Below the pieces are notes generated by a model. It was not told the DNA's origin. It saw only the letters and a list, made by a program, of their open reading frames with translations, and did not search any database. Of a DNA stretch of 64,000 bases, positions 34,985-46,118 are shown piece by piece. The stretch's first letter is position 1, and every line of letters begins with the position of its first letter. The DNA is from Paracyclopina nana. Taxonomy: Eukaryota; Arthropoda; Copepoda; Cyclopoida; Cyclopettidae. The stretch covers positions 7,006,001 to 7,070,000 of the forward strand of contig JAGUCH010000005.1 in NCBI GenBank assembly GCA_019096065.1, given 5' to 3'. Position numbers and translations under genes: made by a program.

Positions 34985-35960
34985 TCACAAATGTCACACT
35001 GGAATTGTTTTATTCCTCAGTGCACACTGCACAGTCAAACATGCACCATTTAGATATACTACTAGAAAGGGTTTTACCAAATGATTAGTTACAGATGCCA
35101 CTCTTGAATCCCATATGCACAAATTTGATATGCCTTGAAAGGTTGCCTTTTTCACCAAACGATCTGTCACAAATGTCACACTTGAATGGCTTAAGTCCTG
35201 CATGCACCTTTTTAAAATGCCTTGAAAGGTTGCATTTTTCACCAAACGATCTGTCACAAATGTCACATTTGAATAGCTTCAGTCCCTCATGCACCATTTT
35301 GATGTGCGCTGAAAGGCTAATCTTCATTGCAAACCTTTTGTCACAAATGTCACATTTGAATGGTTTCAGTCCCACATGCACCATTTTGATATGTGATAAA
35401 AGGCTGAATTTCATTGAAAACGTTTTGTCACAAATGTCACACTTGAATTGCATACGATGCTCATGGACAATTTGGACATGCTTTGAAAGGTGATCGATGT
35501 TCTCTGCCAAAATGGATGCCACAAATTTCACACTGAAACGGGTTGAGTCCCTCATGCACAGTTTTGATATGTGTTGCAAGGTTACATTTTTCACCAAATG
35601 ATTTGTCGCAAATGTCACACATGAACAGCTGCAGTCCCTCATGCACCATATTGATATGCCTTTTTAGGCCACCTTTCACACCAAATGTTTTGTCACAAAA
35701 GACACACTTGAATGGCTTAAGTCCTTCATGCAAAACTTTGAAATGCCTTGAAAGGCCGTCTCTTTGGCCAAACTGCTTGTCACAAACGTCACACTGATGT
35801 GGCTTTTGTTCCTGATGCACAGTCCTGATATGCCTTGTTAGTGTACCCGTCTGACAAAATGTTTTGTCGCAAATGTCACACTTGAAAGCCTTTTGCTTAT
35901 TTTTTCCAAGCTCGTGCTTGGCTTCAAGATGCTTTTTCAAAGCAATAGCAAGCTTGAACT
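34985..35960 (-). pseudogene. Frameshifted, 5'-truncated zinc-finger gene
   Basis: About ten fingers of the local family in two reading frames: one frame from 35958 to about 35505, then a different frame to 35085. The break falls in a finger near 35500-35530. The first residues of the family (MNKCDICGQK) are missing; instead the frame enters unrelated sequence containing GGGTTCAAATCCC (35972-35984), a tRNA B-box-like motif, suggesting a SINE insertion or junction. A further finger remnant lies at 34985-35060. Confidence 0.85.
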
Positions 35961-36600
35961 CAAAAAATCCCTGGGTTCAAATCCCAGAAAACAAAGCTCA
36001 GCTCAACTAATCCGAGGCGGCAAAATATTAGGCCTGGATCAGCTGGTTATTTCACCGCAAAAGCGCCGTTATTTCGATGCAATTTTCAACATGACAGTGA
36101 TCAGCTGGTAATTGAAATTCAATTTTTGCTATGTGCAAAAGTTACTTCTTTAGCGGGTTTAAAGTAAAACTTTCGGACCAAAATTCAAAAATGGGATCGT
36201 TGGAGCTTAAACTCTCAAAACCAGCCTCTGTTATGACAAATAAGGCCAAAAATTAGACCAACTTAAATTGCGAAGGTTTGGTTGACTTTACTCTGAAAGT
36301 TCCGCCGCTGCTTTGCTCGCCGAAATTGCACTGCAATAATCTGTAGTAGCTGATCCACTTTAATTGCAGCGCAATTACAAACAGCAGCTGAAATTATAAC
36401 CGAAATTGCGCTGCAATCAGGACCAGCTCATCCAGGCCTTAGTTTATCTTTTTCGAGCAATATGAGAACGGCCTACTTAGTAAAGGTTGCTGAATGAAAA
36501 ATTATTTTTAGTGGTTTTCACAAAAAAACAGGGGAATGTTTTCCTTATTGTTCAAGCCTTCAGGATCAGGTCTTTGCTATTGGCTTTCACTTCTTCAAAT

Positions 36601-36690
36601 TTTGCCACAAATGTCATACTTTAACGGCTTCAGTCATGTATGCACCAATTTGATGAGCGTTGAAAGTTTACACGAAATGTTTAGTTACAA
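36601..36690 (-). pseudogene. Fossil finger downstream of the 11-finger gene stop
   Basis: Recognisable CDIC-, HIKLVH- and linker-like sequence with stops, immediately after the terminator codon at 36694. It suggests that the gene once carried at least one more finger. Confidence 0.6.
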
Positions 36691-36693
36691 ATG

Positions 36694-37677
36694 TCACACT
36701 TTGTCTGGCTTCAGTCCGTCATGCACTGTTTTAATATGTTTTGAAAGGCCACACTTCAGGACAAATGATTGCTCACAAATGTCACACTTAAATGGCTTCA
36801 GTCTCTCATGTACAGTTTTGATATGCCATGATAAGCTCCTCTTCAGTGCAAATGCTTGCTCACAAATGTCACATTTGAATGGCTTCAGTCCCTCGTGCAC
36901 CATTTTAATATGCGATGAAAGTGTATCTTTTACACCAAATGTTTTGTCACAAATGTCACACTTGAATGGTTTCAGTCCCTCATGCACAATTTTGATATGT
37001 AATGAAAGGTTTTGTTTGTGGCCAAACTGCCAGTCACAAATGTCGCATTTGAATGGCCTAAGTCCATCATGCACCATTTTGATATGCCTTTGAAGCTTAC
37101 CTTTGTTCCCAAATGTTTTGTCGCAAATGTCACACTTGTATGGCTTGAGTCTCTCATGTACAGTTGTGATGTGCACTAAAAGGCCAGATCTTTGGCCAAA
37201 CTGCTTGTCGCAAATGTCACACTTAAATGGCTTATGTCCCTCATGCACCATATTGATATGCATTGAAAGGGTATCTTTTAGACCAAAGGTTTTGTCACAA
37301 ATATCACACTCGAATGGCTTCAGTCCCTCATGCACCATTTTGATATGCCTTTGAAGGTTACCTTTGTTTCCAAATTTTTCGTCACAAATGTCACACTTGT
37401 ATGGTTTGAGTCTCTCATGCACAGTTTTGATGTGCTTTGAAAGGTTAAGTTTTTCTCCAAATGATTTGTCACATATGTCACAATGATGTGGCTTACGTCC
37501 CTGATGCACAGTCCTGATATGCCTTGTTAGTGTACCCTTCTGACCAAATGTTTTGTTGCAAATGTCACACTGGAAAGCCTTTTGCTTATTTTTCCCAAGC
37601 TCATGCTTGGCTTCTTGATGCTTTTTCAAAGCAATGGCAAGCTTCAACTTTAGCCCACAAATGTCGCACTTGTTCAT
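36694..37677 (-). CDS. 11-finger C2H2 zinc-finger protein (cluster member)
   Basis: Single exon, 327 residues, start MNKCDICGLKLKLAIALKKH. Eleven fingers of the cluster type with linkers HEGLKPFKC and HERLKPYKC. Fingers 4 and 7 (GNKG-LQRHIKMVH) and fingers 5 and 9 (KDTLS-HI-MVH) are related, suggesting block duplication. The protein ends DGLKPDKV in what was a linker, like the gene at 52666. The family upstream block is at 37760-37779 with one change. The ATG is preceded by TCAGTTCAATTTCTG, where other members have ...TTTCAG. Confidence 0.92.
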   Translation of the reverse strand: MNKCDICGLKLKLAIALKKHQEAKHELGKNKQKAFQCDICNKTFGQKGTLTRHIRTVHQGRKPHHCDICDKSFGEKLNLSKHIKTVHERLKPYKCDICDEKFGNKGNLQRHIKMVHEGLKPFECDICDKTFGLKDTLSMHINMVHEGHKPFKCDICDKQFGQRSGLLVHITTVHERLKPYKCDICDKTFGNKGKLQRHIKMVHDGLRPFKCDICDWQFGHKQNLSLHIKIVHEGLKPFKCDICDKTFGVKDTLSSHIKMVHEGLKPFKCDICEQAFALKRSLSWHIKTVHERLKPFKCDICEQSFVLKCGLSKHIKTVHDGLKPDKV

Positions 37678-37859
37678 CCTTCAGCAGCAGAAATTGAACT
37701 GATTACAGATCACCACCTTTTCACTAACATTTTTAACGCGTTCTTATTAGAGCCAACGTTTGGCTATTTCCCGCATTTTGATGGATGATAGCCGCTGGTA
37801 TATACAAAACAGCGCACACTCCTACATACCTCACGCCTCAAAATACCGAACAATAATTA

Positions 37860-37990
37860 TAAACAAATGTCGCACTTGTTCATCCTTCAGCAGCTGAAAT
37901 TGAACTGATACAAGTGACCACCTTTTTCATTTACGTTTATTTTTGAGCTTTTATCAGAGTCAACGTTTGGCTATTTTCCGCATTTTGATG
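37860..37990 (-). pseudogene. Orphan promoter plus first codons of a zinc-finger gene
   Basis: Contains the conserved upstream block TTGGCTATTTTCCGCATTTT (37967-37986), TCAGTTCAATTTCAG and an ATG followed by only seven family codons (MNKCDIC), after which the frame enters the distal upstream sequence of the 11-finger gene. It is a complete 5' module without a body. Confidence 0.75.
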
Positions 37991-38409
37991 GACAACGAAA
38001 AAAAGACGAAACTAAGGTCTACATTGAAACAAAGCTGAAGACAAACTTTATTGCAGAAACCTTGAAAATTGGCTCACTTTCAAATAATTAAAAATGTTCC
38101 TCTAAACACCTATACTAGTAGCAAAACATTTATGTGAAAAATTATTACAATTGTAACAATTTAACATATAGTTTGCCACTCCATATCTCCTTTTCTGACC
38201 ACTCTAGCGATTTGCTTATGAAGTAAAAAAAGCTAGCCATTTTGATTTAATGAGGAGTGTGTGAAGTTCTAATAAGCAAAAAAACCACGCTTAAGGGATC
38301 TAGACAGAGAAGCGCCAGGCCAGGATTTTATAACCACCCTTTAACAAGCCCTTTCGACATTTGCTTTCAGAAAATAAATAAGCTTAGTGTTTGACGAAGT
38401 CTAGGTTAG

Positions 38410-38500
38410 GTTTTCTCTCAAGTGAATGTGCAAAGCAATCGCAAAATTGAACTTTTACATGCTATTGCCGCACTTGTTCATTTCTCAAAACTTGAATTTC
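38410..38500 (-). pseudogene. Eroded N-terminal zinc-finger fragment
   Basis: Degraded copy of the family's first finger (sequence matching MNKCG..., KFNFAIAL) in reverse orientation at 38430-38482, with leader-like TTTCAGCTG nearby. Frame broken. Confidence 0.55.
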
Positions 38501-38570
38501 AGCTGAAATAGCAATATATCAGCACTGTCAGCCAATATTTTTTCATCAGTTTGATGTATATCTTACAGGT

Positions 38571-38945
38571 CCCTGGTCCTACTGAGACAAACAGTACCTG
38601 GTCCTACAAGGCAGATTGTGCTTGGTTCTACCCCCATAACAGTCGGTGGGTCTGATTGTTCTTGGTACTAGGTACTACCACAATGACATACCTTAAATGA
38701 TCCTAAGGGTCAAATCATACTTGGTCCTACTCCGACAAATGGTACCTGGTCCTACAAGTAAGATTTGTCTTGGTATTACCACATTGACAGAACTTAACTA
38801 GTCCTAAGGGCTAAATCCTTCCTTGGTGAAACCACCATGACAGACCGTATCTGGTCCTGCTCTGAAAGTTCTTGGTCCTACTTAGACAAACAGTACCTGT
38901 TCCCACATTGACAAACGGTACCTGGTCCTGCAAGTGAGATTTGTC
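38571..38945. repeat. Minisatellite CTTGGTCCTACTGAGACAAAC
   Basis: Units of about 25-30 bp built on CCTGGTCCTACTGAGACAAACAG or near variants. It overlaps the 3' end of the 7-finger gene, providing its terminal codons. The same family occurs at 56387-56860. Confidence 0.75.
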
Positions 38946-39587
38946 ACAGTTGTCACTCCTGAATGGCTTCAATCCCTCATGCACAGCATTAACATGTGTT
39001 GAAAGGTGATATTTTTGACCAAATTGCTTGTCACAATTGTCACACTTGAATGGCTTGAGTCCCTCATGCACAATTTTGATATGGAATGAAAGGCTACCTT
39101 TCACACCAAATGATTTGTCACAAATGTCACACTTGAATGGCTTCAGTCCCTCAAGCACCACTTTAATATTTGTTGAAAGGCCACACTTCAGTGCAAATGT
39201 TCCGTCACAAATGTCACATTTAAATGGCCTCAATCCCCCATGCACCATTTTAATGTGTGTTGAAAGGCTACTCTTCATTGCAAACGTTTTTTCACAAATG
39301 TCACACTTGAACGGCTTGAGTCTCTCATGCACTATTTTGATATGCCTTTTAAGGCCACTCTTTAAAGCAAATGTTTTGTCACATAAGTCACACCTGAATG
39401 ACTTTAGTCCCTGATGCACAGTCCTGATATGCCTTGTTAGTGTACCCGTCTGACAAAATGTTTTGTCGCAAGTGTCACACTGGAAAGCCTTTTGCTTATT
39501 TTTCCCAAGCTTGTGCTTCGCTTCTTGATGCTTTTTCAAAGCAATAGCAAGCTTGAACTTTTGCCCACAATTGTCACACTTGTTCAT
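38811..39587 (-). CDS. 7-finger C2H2 protein with repeat-derived tail
   Basis: Single exon, 258 residues, start MNKCDNCGQKFKLAIALKKH. Seven cluster-type fingers; finger 5 (CDICDGTFALKCGLST) has Asn and Leu in place of its two zinc-binding histidines and is probably dead. An eighth finger is cut after RSDNCDK. The last about 40 residues read through the CTTGGTCCTAC minisatellite and have no finger character, so the original 3' end was replaced. The upstream family block is at 39670-39689. It may be a recently truncated but still open gene, or a pseudogene in an early stage. Confidence 0.75.
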   Translation of the reverse strand: MNKCDNCGQKFKLAIALKKHQEAKHKLGKNKQKAFQCDTCDKTFCQTGTLTRHIRTVHQGLKSFRCDLCDKTFALKSGLKRHIKIVHERLKPFKCDICEKTFAMKSSLSTHIKMVHGGLRPFKCDICDGTFALKCGLSTNIKVVLEGLKPFKCDICDKSFGVKGSLSFHIKIVHEGLKPFKCDNCDKQFGQKYHLSTHVNAVHEGLKPFRSDNCDKSHLQDQVPFVNVGTGTVCLSRTKNFQSRTRYGLSWWFHQGRI

Positions 39588-40173
39588 CCTTCAGCAGCTG
39601 AAATTGAACTGATTCAAATGACCACCTATTCAATAGCATTTCTCAACGAGTTTTAATTAGAGTCATTGTTTGGCTATCTTCCGCATTTTGATTGATGAGG
39701 ATAACAAAAAAGACATTTGAAGCCAGAATTTCCCAAAAAGTACCAAAATGTTTCTCTTCATGAGCAAAGGTCAGCTCAAGTAACCCGAGTCAGCAAAGCA
39801 GTGTTGGGTCACGCCTTGGACATCTAGCGTTACTTTCCGCATTTTTCAAGATTTTTAAATGCAAATCATAAAAATGAGCCGCCATTTTCGTACTGGACTC
39901 TCTTGTCACAAATGTCACACTGGAATTGTTTTATCCCTCCGTGCATAAGATCTTTGTGGCGAAAAAAGGCCACTTTTATGCAAAAGCTGTTTATCACAAA
40001 TGTCACATTTTTAAAAAGGTGTGGCCTTTTGCGGACTTTTCCAACAGTGTTTGACTAGTTCCAAAATGGACAAAATTAGCTTTATTGAGGTCGAGAGTTA
40101 AGCGGTGGGAAAATTCAAACAGAGTAGCAGGATAATCCCAAAAATGCACCATTGAAATGGTTTTACCAAATGT
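39588..40173. other. Duplicated zinc-finger intergenic spacer
   Basis: 39588-39925 is closely similar to 34673-35005 (shared GAGCCGCCATTTT, TTACTTTCCGCATTTTT, CTTGGACATCT), so the spacer was duplicated with its genes. Eroded finger words (TCACAAATGTCACACTGGAA) lie at 39905-40015. Confidence 0.65.
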
Positions 40174-41430
40174 TTAGTCACAGATGCCACTCTTGAATGG
40201 CCTGAGTCCCTCATGCAATAATTTGATATGCCTAGAAAGGTTGCCTTTTTGACCAAACGATCTGTCACAAATGTCACACTTTAATGGCTTGAGTCCCTCA
40301 TGCAATAATTTGATATGCCTAGAAAGGTTGCCTTTTTCACCGAATGATCTGTCACAAATGTCACACTTGAATGGCTTGAGTCCCCCATGCAACATTTTGA
40401 TATGTGTTGAAAGGTTGCCTTTTCGACCAAACGATCTGTCACAAACGTCACACTTGAATGGCTTAAGTCCCGCATGCACAGTTTTGATATGCGTTGAAAG
40501 GGAAAATTTAAGACCAAATGTTTTGTCACACATGTCACACTTGAAAGGCTTCAAACCCTCATGCAAAAATTTTATATGCCTTGAAAGGTTGCCTTTTTCA
40601 CCAAACGATCTGTTACAAATGTCACACATGAATCGCTTTAGTCCCTTATGCACCATTTTAATATGCATTGAAAGGGTAGTCTTGAGACCATATGATTTGT
40701 TACATATTTCACACCTGAAAGGCTTCAACCCCTCATGCACCGTTTTAATATGTGTTGAAAGGCTACCCTTCAGTGCAAATGTTCCGTCACAAATGTCACA
40801 CTTAAAAGGCTTCAACCCCTCATGCACCATTTTGGTATGCGCTGAAAGGTTACTCTTCAATGCAAACATTTTGTCACAAATGTCACATTTGAACGGCTTC
40901 AGTCCCTCATGCACCATTTTGATATGCCTTGAGAGGTTGGTTTTTTCACCAAACGATCTGTCACAAATGTCACATTTGAATGGATTCAGTCCCTCATGCA
41001 CCTTTTTGATGTGCCTTGAGAGGTTGCTTTTTTCACCAAACGATCTGTCACAAATGTCACATTTGAATGGATTCAGTCCCTCATGCACCTTTTTGATGTG
41101 CCTTTGAAGCGTACCTTTATCCCCTAATTTTCTATCGCTAATGTCACACTTGCATGGCTTGAGTCTCTCATGAACAGTCTTGATGTGCACTGAAAGGCCT
41201 GCTCTTCGGCCAAACTGCTTGTCACAAATGTCACACTTGAACGGCTTCAGTCCCTCATGCACCATTTTGAAATGCGCTGAAAGGCTTCCTTTCCTCGCAA
41301 ACGTTTTGTCACAAATGCCACACTGGAAAGCCTTTTGCTTTTTTTTCCCAAGCTCGTGCTTCGCTTCTTGATGCTTTTTCAAAGCAATAGCAAGCTTGAA
41401 CTTTTGCCCACAAATGTCGCACTTGTTCAT
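40174..41430 (-). CDS. 14-finger C2H2 zinc-finger protein (cluster member)
   Basis: Single exon, 418 residues, start MNKCDICGQKFKLAIALKKH. Fourteen fingers; finger 4 begins CDIS, so its second cysteine is lost. Fingers 5-6 and fingers 10 and 12-14 (DRSFGEKGNLSRHIK-LH) are almost repeats of each other. It ends GLRPFKSGICD, as does the pseudogene at 34985-35960, indicating common descent of the two. Upstream family block at 41513-41532, and a distal TCACGCCTCAAAAATACCGA shared with the region upstream of the 11-finger gene. Confidence 0.92.
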   Translation of the reverse strand: MNKCDICGQKFKLAIALKKHQEAKHELGKKKQKAFQCGICDKTFARKGSLSAHFKMVHEGLKPFKCDICDKQFGRRAGLSVHIKTVHERLKPCKCDISDRKLGDKGTLQRHIKKVHEGLNPFKCDICDRSFGEKSNLSRHIKKVHEGLNPFKCDICDRSFGEKTNLSRHIKMVHEGLKPFKCDICDKMFALKSNLSAHTKMVHEGLKPFKCDICDGTFALKGSLSTHIKTVHEGLKPFRCEICNKSYGLKTTLSMHIKMVHKGLKRFMCDICNRSFGEKGNLSRHIKFLHEGLKPFKCDMCDKTFGLKFSLSTHIKTVHAGLKPFKCDVCDRSFGRKGNLSTHIKMLHGGLKPFKCDICDRSFGEKGNLSRHIKLLHEGLKPLKCDICDRSFGQKGNLSRHIKLLHEGLRPFKSGICD

Positions 41431-41915
41431 CCTTCAGCAGCTGAAATTGAACTGATTACAAATCACCACCTTTTCACTAACGTTTTTAACGAGTTCTAAT
41501 TTGAGCCAACGTTTGGCTATTTTCCGCATTTTGATGGATGATAACTGCCGGTACATACCAATTATACCGCACACTACTAAATATCTCACGCCTCAAAAAT
41601 ACCGAACAATAATTTATGCCAAGGAACTAATGGAACTGAAAAGATCCGAATGATAGGTAAATAAATGTTGATTAAAAGTGTTACTTGCATTATGACTAAT
41701 TATTTATTTATATTCTGTAATAAGATTTCCTCGTGTTACAATTCAGTTTACCGATCCGACTCGGCTCTTTTAAAGCACAGTTCTTTCTAAGCAATTTGGG
41801 GGATATTAAAATTAAATGCTCAATGGCCCTGGAATCAAATATGAGGGATTTTAAATAATTCAATGCCCCTCATATTCCACGGAACTAAGCCAAATTCCAA
41901 AGAAGTTGGAAAAAA

Positions 41916-41985
41916 GAGAGGATCATCCTAGATTCGAACCTCAGACAGCTGGATTTGCATTCTACTGAGCTATGGAAACATCATC
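41916..41985 (-). mobile_element. tRNA-like SINE head fragment
   Basis: On the minus strand: A-box-like TAGCTCAGTAG and B-box-like GGTTCGAATCTAGG about 35 bp apart. Stem pairing is poor, so this is a tRNA-derived repeat and not a tRNA gene. Confidence 0.45.
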
Positions 41986-42725
41986 TCGAAATAAATAACT
42001 ATGATTCATTATGGAAAGTAATTTTTGCATGTATAATTCAGTTTTCTAATTCGTCTCAGTTTATTAAACTTGTGAGCAGTGTCGCTGCAAGAATACTAAG
42101 TCCTTGAGAGAACTGCGGATGACTGTGAAATAGTTTTCAACGTTTTAATGAAACTTACGAAGTTTTCAATAAATAGACGTGATGATGATGAATGCTGGAA
42201 TGTAACTGACTGTTTATTCAGCTGACTACGGTGATGAAGGGAGGGCGACATAAAGAGCGGGAATATTCAAACAGTAAGGCGAAGTTTCAAACAAAACTAC
42301 ACATATACAAAAGCTCTGACCTTTTACTTAATCAAGTGACACACATTTTAAAGTTATTTTACATACTGTAATACGATTTCCTCATGTTATAATTCAGTTT
42401 ACAGATCCTCATTCTGTGACCCACGGCCTTTCTTTTATTGTTGGAAAAAGCTAAGCTAATGAAAAAAATAGCTAAGCAAATGCTCGACATGAAAGCTTAG
42501 CAACTGCATATTTTATTATTTGCTAATTTCACCTGCTTTGCTTTAAGTATGGAGCATTTCCTTAGCTTCTCTGACTTAGTTTAGCTTTTTCGGGCAATCA
42601 GAGAACGGCTTATTAAGTAAAGGTTTTGCTGAATGAAAAATTTCCTTTTGCTTCCCTAATTTGCCTATTTGGATGTGTGTTTCAAGTATAAATGATGTTT
42701 ATATGATGGGGCTTTTATCAATTAT

Positions 42726-42769
42726 ATCCGTGGGCCCGCCCTCTGCTGTCCATTTATGGAGATACCTAG
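42726..42769 (+). repeat. Solo Helitron-like 3' terminus
   Basis: GGGCCCGCCCTCTGCTGTCC, hairpin GTCCATTTATGGA, and CTAG (42766-42769) followed by T. A shortened spacer (GATAC) separates hairpin and CTAG compared with the large copies. Confidence 0.5.
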
Positions 42770-42784
42770 TCAAATTAGAAAAAA

Positions 42785-42865
42785 AAATTGGCTTGACTGG
42801 AATTCGAATCCCAGATGGCTGAATCTAGCATCCAATGCTCGAACCACTAACCCCACCAAACATAT
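42785..42865 (-). mobile_element. tRNA-like SINE head fragment
   Basis: On the minus strand: GTTAGTGGTTCGAGC and, about 30 bp on, GGGATTCGAATTCC, resembling tRNA A and B boxes. No anticodon arm that I would trust. The remainder of 41431-43347 holds no gene I can support. Confidence 0.4.
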
Positions 42866-43347
42866 CACCCGGTTTCCGCATCTATCTTAGATCTTTCCAT
42901 TTTTTGACAAAAAAGCTCTATTGTAGATGTTATAAATTATTTGAAAAAGCTCTCAAATTGCAAGCAAATAAGTTCCTTTAAAAAGTACTAAAAAAAGATC
43001 TATGCAAGACTTATTTCACTCTTCTCCAAAATCCTTTTAACATTAGTTATTTGAAAAGCTCTCAAGCAGACTTATTGTAACTCTTTTTTGCATCTTTTTC
43101 TAGCCGATGACATTCATGGTGCTTTGAAGCGTGACCACTATCAAGATTCGAAAATAATAAAAAAATCTGTTACAAATCCATCATCTTTAATTATTCTTTA
43201 TGAAACTGTTAGTGAATGTTTTTTTTGGTGATAACAGTTTTAAAAGCGAGTTCTATCTCATGCCTTCAACCTTGGAAATGTACTACGTCTTTCTAATTTA
43301 AGCAAATGTAGCCTTTTGTTTTTTAGTTTCAGCAAACATAGCATTCA

Positions 43348-43353
43348 TTTATT
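43348..43353 (-). terminator. Poly(A) signal of the transposase gene
   Basis: Minus-strand AATAAA nine bases past the TAG stop at 43362. Confidence 0.45.
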
Positions 43354-43361
43354 TCACAAAG

Positions 43362-45977
43362 CTATGACAAAAGAATAGACATAGTGACAGCCAAAATTAC
43401 ATCATCACTAATTACAGCTTTCCCAACTACATCTTTAGCATTTATTAGACAAGGAAAAGCACTGTTACCAGCTATGCGGTACATGCCAACTGCTGCAAAG
43501 TTCAACTTCTTATATTGCTTGTCAACATACGGGGCGGTTAGAATTTCTTTGCAGACATAGAAGCCATCTTCTACGCTTTCAATTTTGAAGAACTTCTCCC
43601 TGATGGTAAAGATCATATCATCAACATGTAAGTTGGTTGGCTTCTTTGTGTTGACATTAATGATACGCTTGCAGGAGTGTGGCATTTTTGACCTCTTCAG
43701 TGACTTCACCATAACTTGTTTGCCAACATTTGGCGTGCCAGTGAAGAAGTATTTGTTCATACGTGCGTACCACGCTTCAAAGTGCTCTGCAGAAATCTCA
43801 TGCAATGGCACAATTTTCCTGATGTCTTGCAAGTGATAAAAGACATGGACATTATATGTGCAATAGATTCCACCCAAGTTCTTCTCGTGCAGCTTATAGT
43901 ACTTTTCATGAAGACTTTGAGCATCAACTTCTTCTGCATACTTTTTGTAGATTGCATCTGGCATGAATGCAAAGCGTACTAGGTAACTGAATAATACCCA
44001 AATTTGACGAAAACAGTGATAGAATCTGTCTTGGTACATTGCTTCAGCTACAGCATGAGCGCCACAAGCAATTAAGCTTTTAAACTCGCTTCCCTTGTAG
44101 TGGATGAAATTGTCAACGAGCGAGCGTGCACCTCTTTGCAATTCACATGGAAGTTTCATTTTCAGCCATGCCTTATCAATTTCGCCTGCCAATGCTTGAC
44201 CCATCACTGTCATGACTGTCTTCTTCTTGCCCATTCCAAGGAAGTGTCTCATCAGCAATTTACACATTCCAAGAAAAAGAAGGTGAAATGGGTCTGGCAA
44301 AACTTGTTTTACAATGTTGAAATTGTTCAGCCTCAACAGTGGTGTTGCTCCACGCACCCCGTAGCTTTCAAAGTCCGAGCCATCTTCTACGCTTTGAACA
44401 AGAAGACGATGCTCTTCATCTGAACGCTTGTTTGAGTTCATGCTGCTCTTCAGGTAAACGTGCGTTCGTTCCAACCTTTCACCTTTGGCATAGCACAATT
44501 CACACGAGTAGTCTGTGTTATGCTGCATAGCACACCTCAACTTGGCACGTATTGGTGCGTCACCTATGATGAAGAGAAGCGTGAACCCATGCTCATTAGA
44601 CTCGTTAACTATGTCCCCAAGAAGCTTCTCAGCATTATCCTCATCTTTTTCAGTGTAAATGTGACTCACCAGTGGCACAACTTCTTCGCAGTTCAAGAAG
44701 CGTGCACAAACCATTGTCAGTTTTCTTTTTGTTGATTTGCCATATGGCACTCCATCGACATGAACATCTACGACTTTTTCCAAAGTGTATGCATCTCCAA
44801 CTAGATACTTATGACACGCTTCGATGAAAGAATGAACCTCTCTCAGAGAGACATATGTGAGGTCACTTATAGCTTCAAAGTTGTCCTTTCCATCGTAGAC
44901 AGTTTTGGCTAAGACATCTTCTTGCTCAACTTCTGCACGTTGACTTAATTCTTCCGACACAAACACTCTTCTGAATTTAAGTGTGGGTAAGTCTTCTAAG
45001 AATTTCTTCTTTGCTGTTGCATACCCCGGAGCGTCAAATAAGTCTTTTTCAACAGTCACAAAATTCCACACGGTAGAGAGTGCTGTTTCAGTCATTTCTA
45101 CTGTAGACATCACTTGAAAGAATCGATCAATCAAGCATTTCATTGGTTGATCATGATAGTGGCCAGCCATTTTCAGCTCAAGCATTCGGTCACGATTCAT
45201 TGGTCCCAATGCATGTCTGAAGTTAATCTGAAAATTAATTAATATTAATGAAAAAAGATTATGTTTACGCTTTAAATGTTACCATTTCAGGATCTCCGAT
45301 GGGCACTTCATTGAATGGATTTACAGCATCATCACCAATGCTTGAGCCAGTTCGCTGACTAATGGATGATCCAGACGATGACAGATAGCTTGGACGAGGT
45401 CGACGATACTTATTATTCCACTAAAAAAAAGAAACATTGTATTTTATGATTAGAAAAGTCATTTTCCATATAGTAGCAACTATATTCTAAATTATGCGTC
45501 ATATTTTATTAAAAAGATGTGAAGTAGAAGTCAGTAACATACCGATATCTTTGCCTTCTTCTTGTCATTTCCAACGACACGCTCCGTATCACCACCCTCC
45601 TCTCCATGCTCATCTTCTGAGGAATCAAATTTTAGGCCACTTTGGACGCTTCTTTGCGCACAGCTTCCACTTTGCTGATTGGCATCTTGTGAGCCATCAT
45701 TTCCTTGATTTCTTCCCTCACATATGTCTGAATAAAGAAAAGATTGATGATACGCTTCAAGCTTATTATATAAAATATTACCTCCTGTTGAAGCGTGTCC
45801 TTGAGTTGAAACAATCCCCCCATTGACAATGTCATCTTCATCAAGGAACCACAGCTCGTCACCCACATCGTCATTTGTCTGCTGTGTCCCAGACAAAATT
45901 TGTTGACCATCAGCTTTACGCTTTCTTCCCGTGCCCAAAGCTTTTGAAGCACCTCCACTGGTACGGTTACTAGACAT
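43362..45977 (-). CDS. TNP2/EnSpm-like transposase
   Basis: Four exons (45977-45782, 45727-45543, 45420-45283, 45227-43362) with consistent phases give 794 residues. The start ATG (MSSNRTSGGASK) follows a strong acceptor at 45995, so an untranslated or alternatively spliced exon precedes it. An NLS-like GRKRKAD lies near residue 20. The last exon has the layout of TNP2/DUF4218-type transposases: DVHVDGVPYGKS (Asp near 327/331), IIGDAPIRAKLR (Asp near 396), a CELC zinc knuckle (415/418), LPDPFHLLFLGMCKLL (Asp 485, His 488) and a C-terminal NVHVFYHLQDI...HFEAW segment. These are candidate metal-binding residues by analogy. No stops or frameshifts: it may be active or domesticated. Family assignment is from motif memory; Plavaka or KDZ relatives are alternatives. 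Confidence 0.7.
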
Positions 45978-46118
45978 TTTAAGCTGGGCGCACTGCAAAA
46001 GAAAAGAACGTTGATCAAATATGCTTAACATAAATGCTCATTTTGTGAATGCACATGAAATTCAATTTACTTCTAGCAATTAATTAAACAAGACAATTTG
46101 TAGCCATGAAAACAGCTT

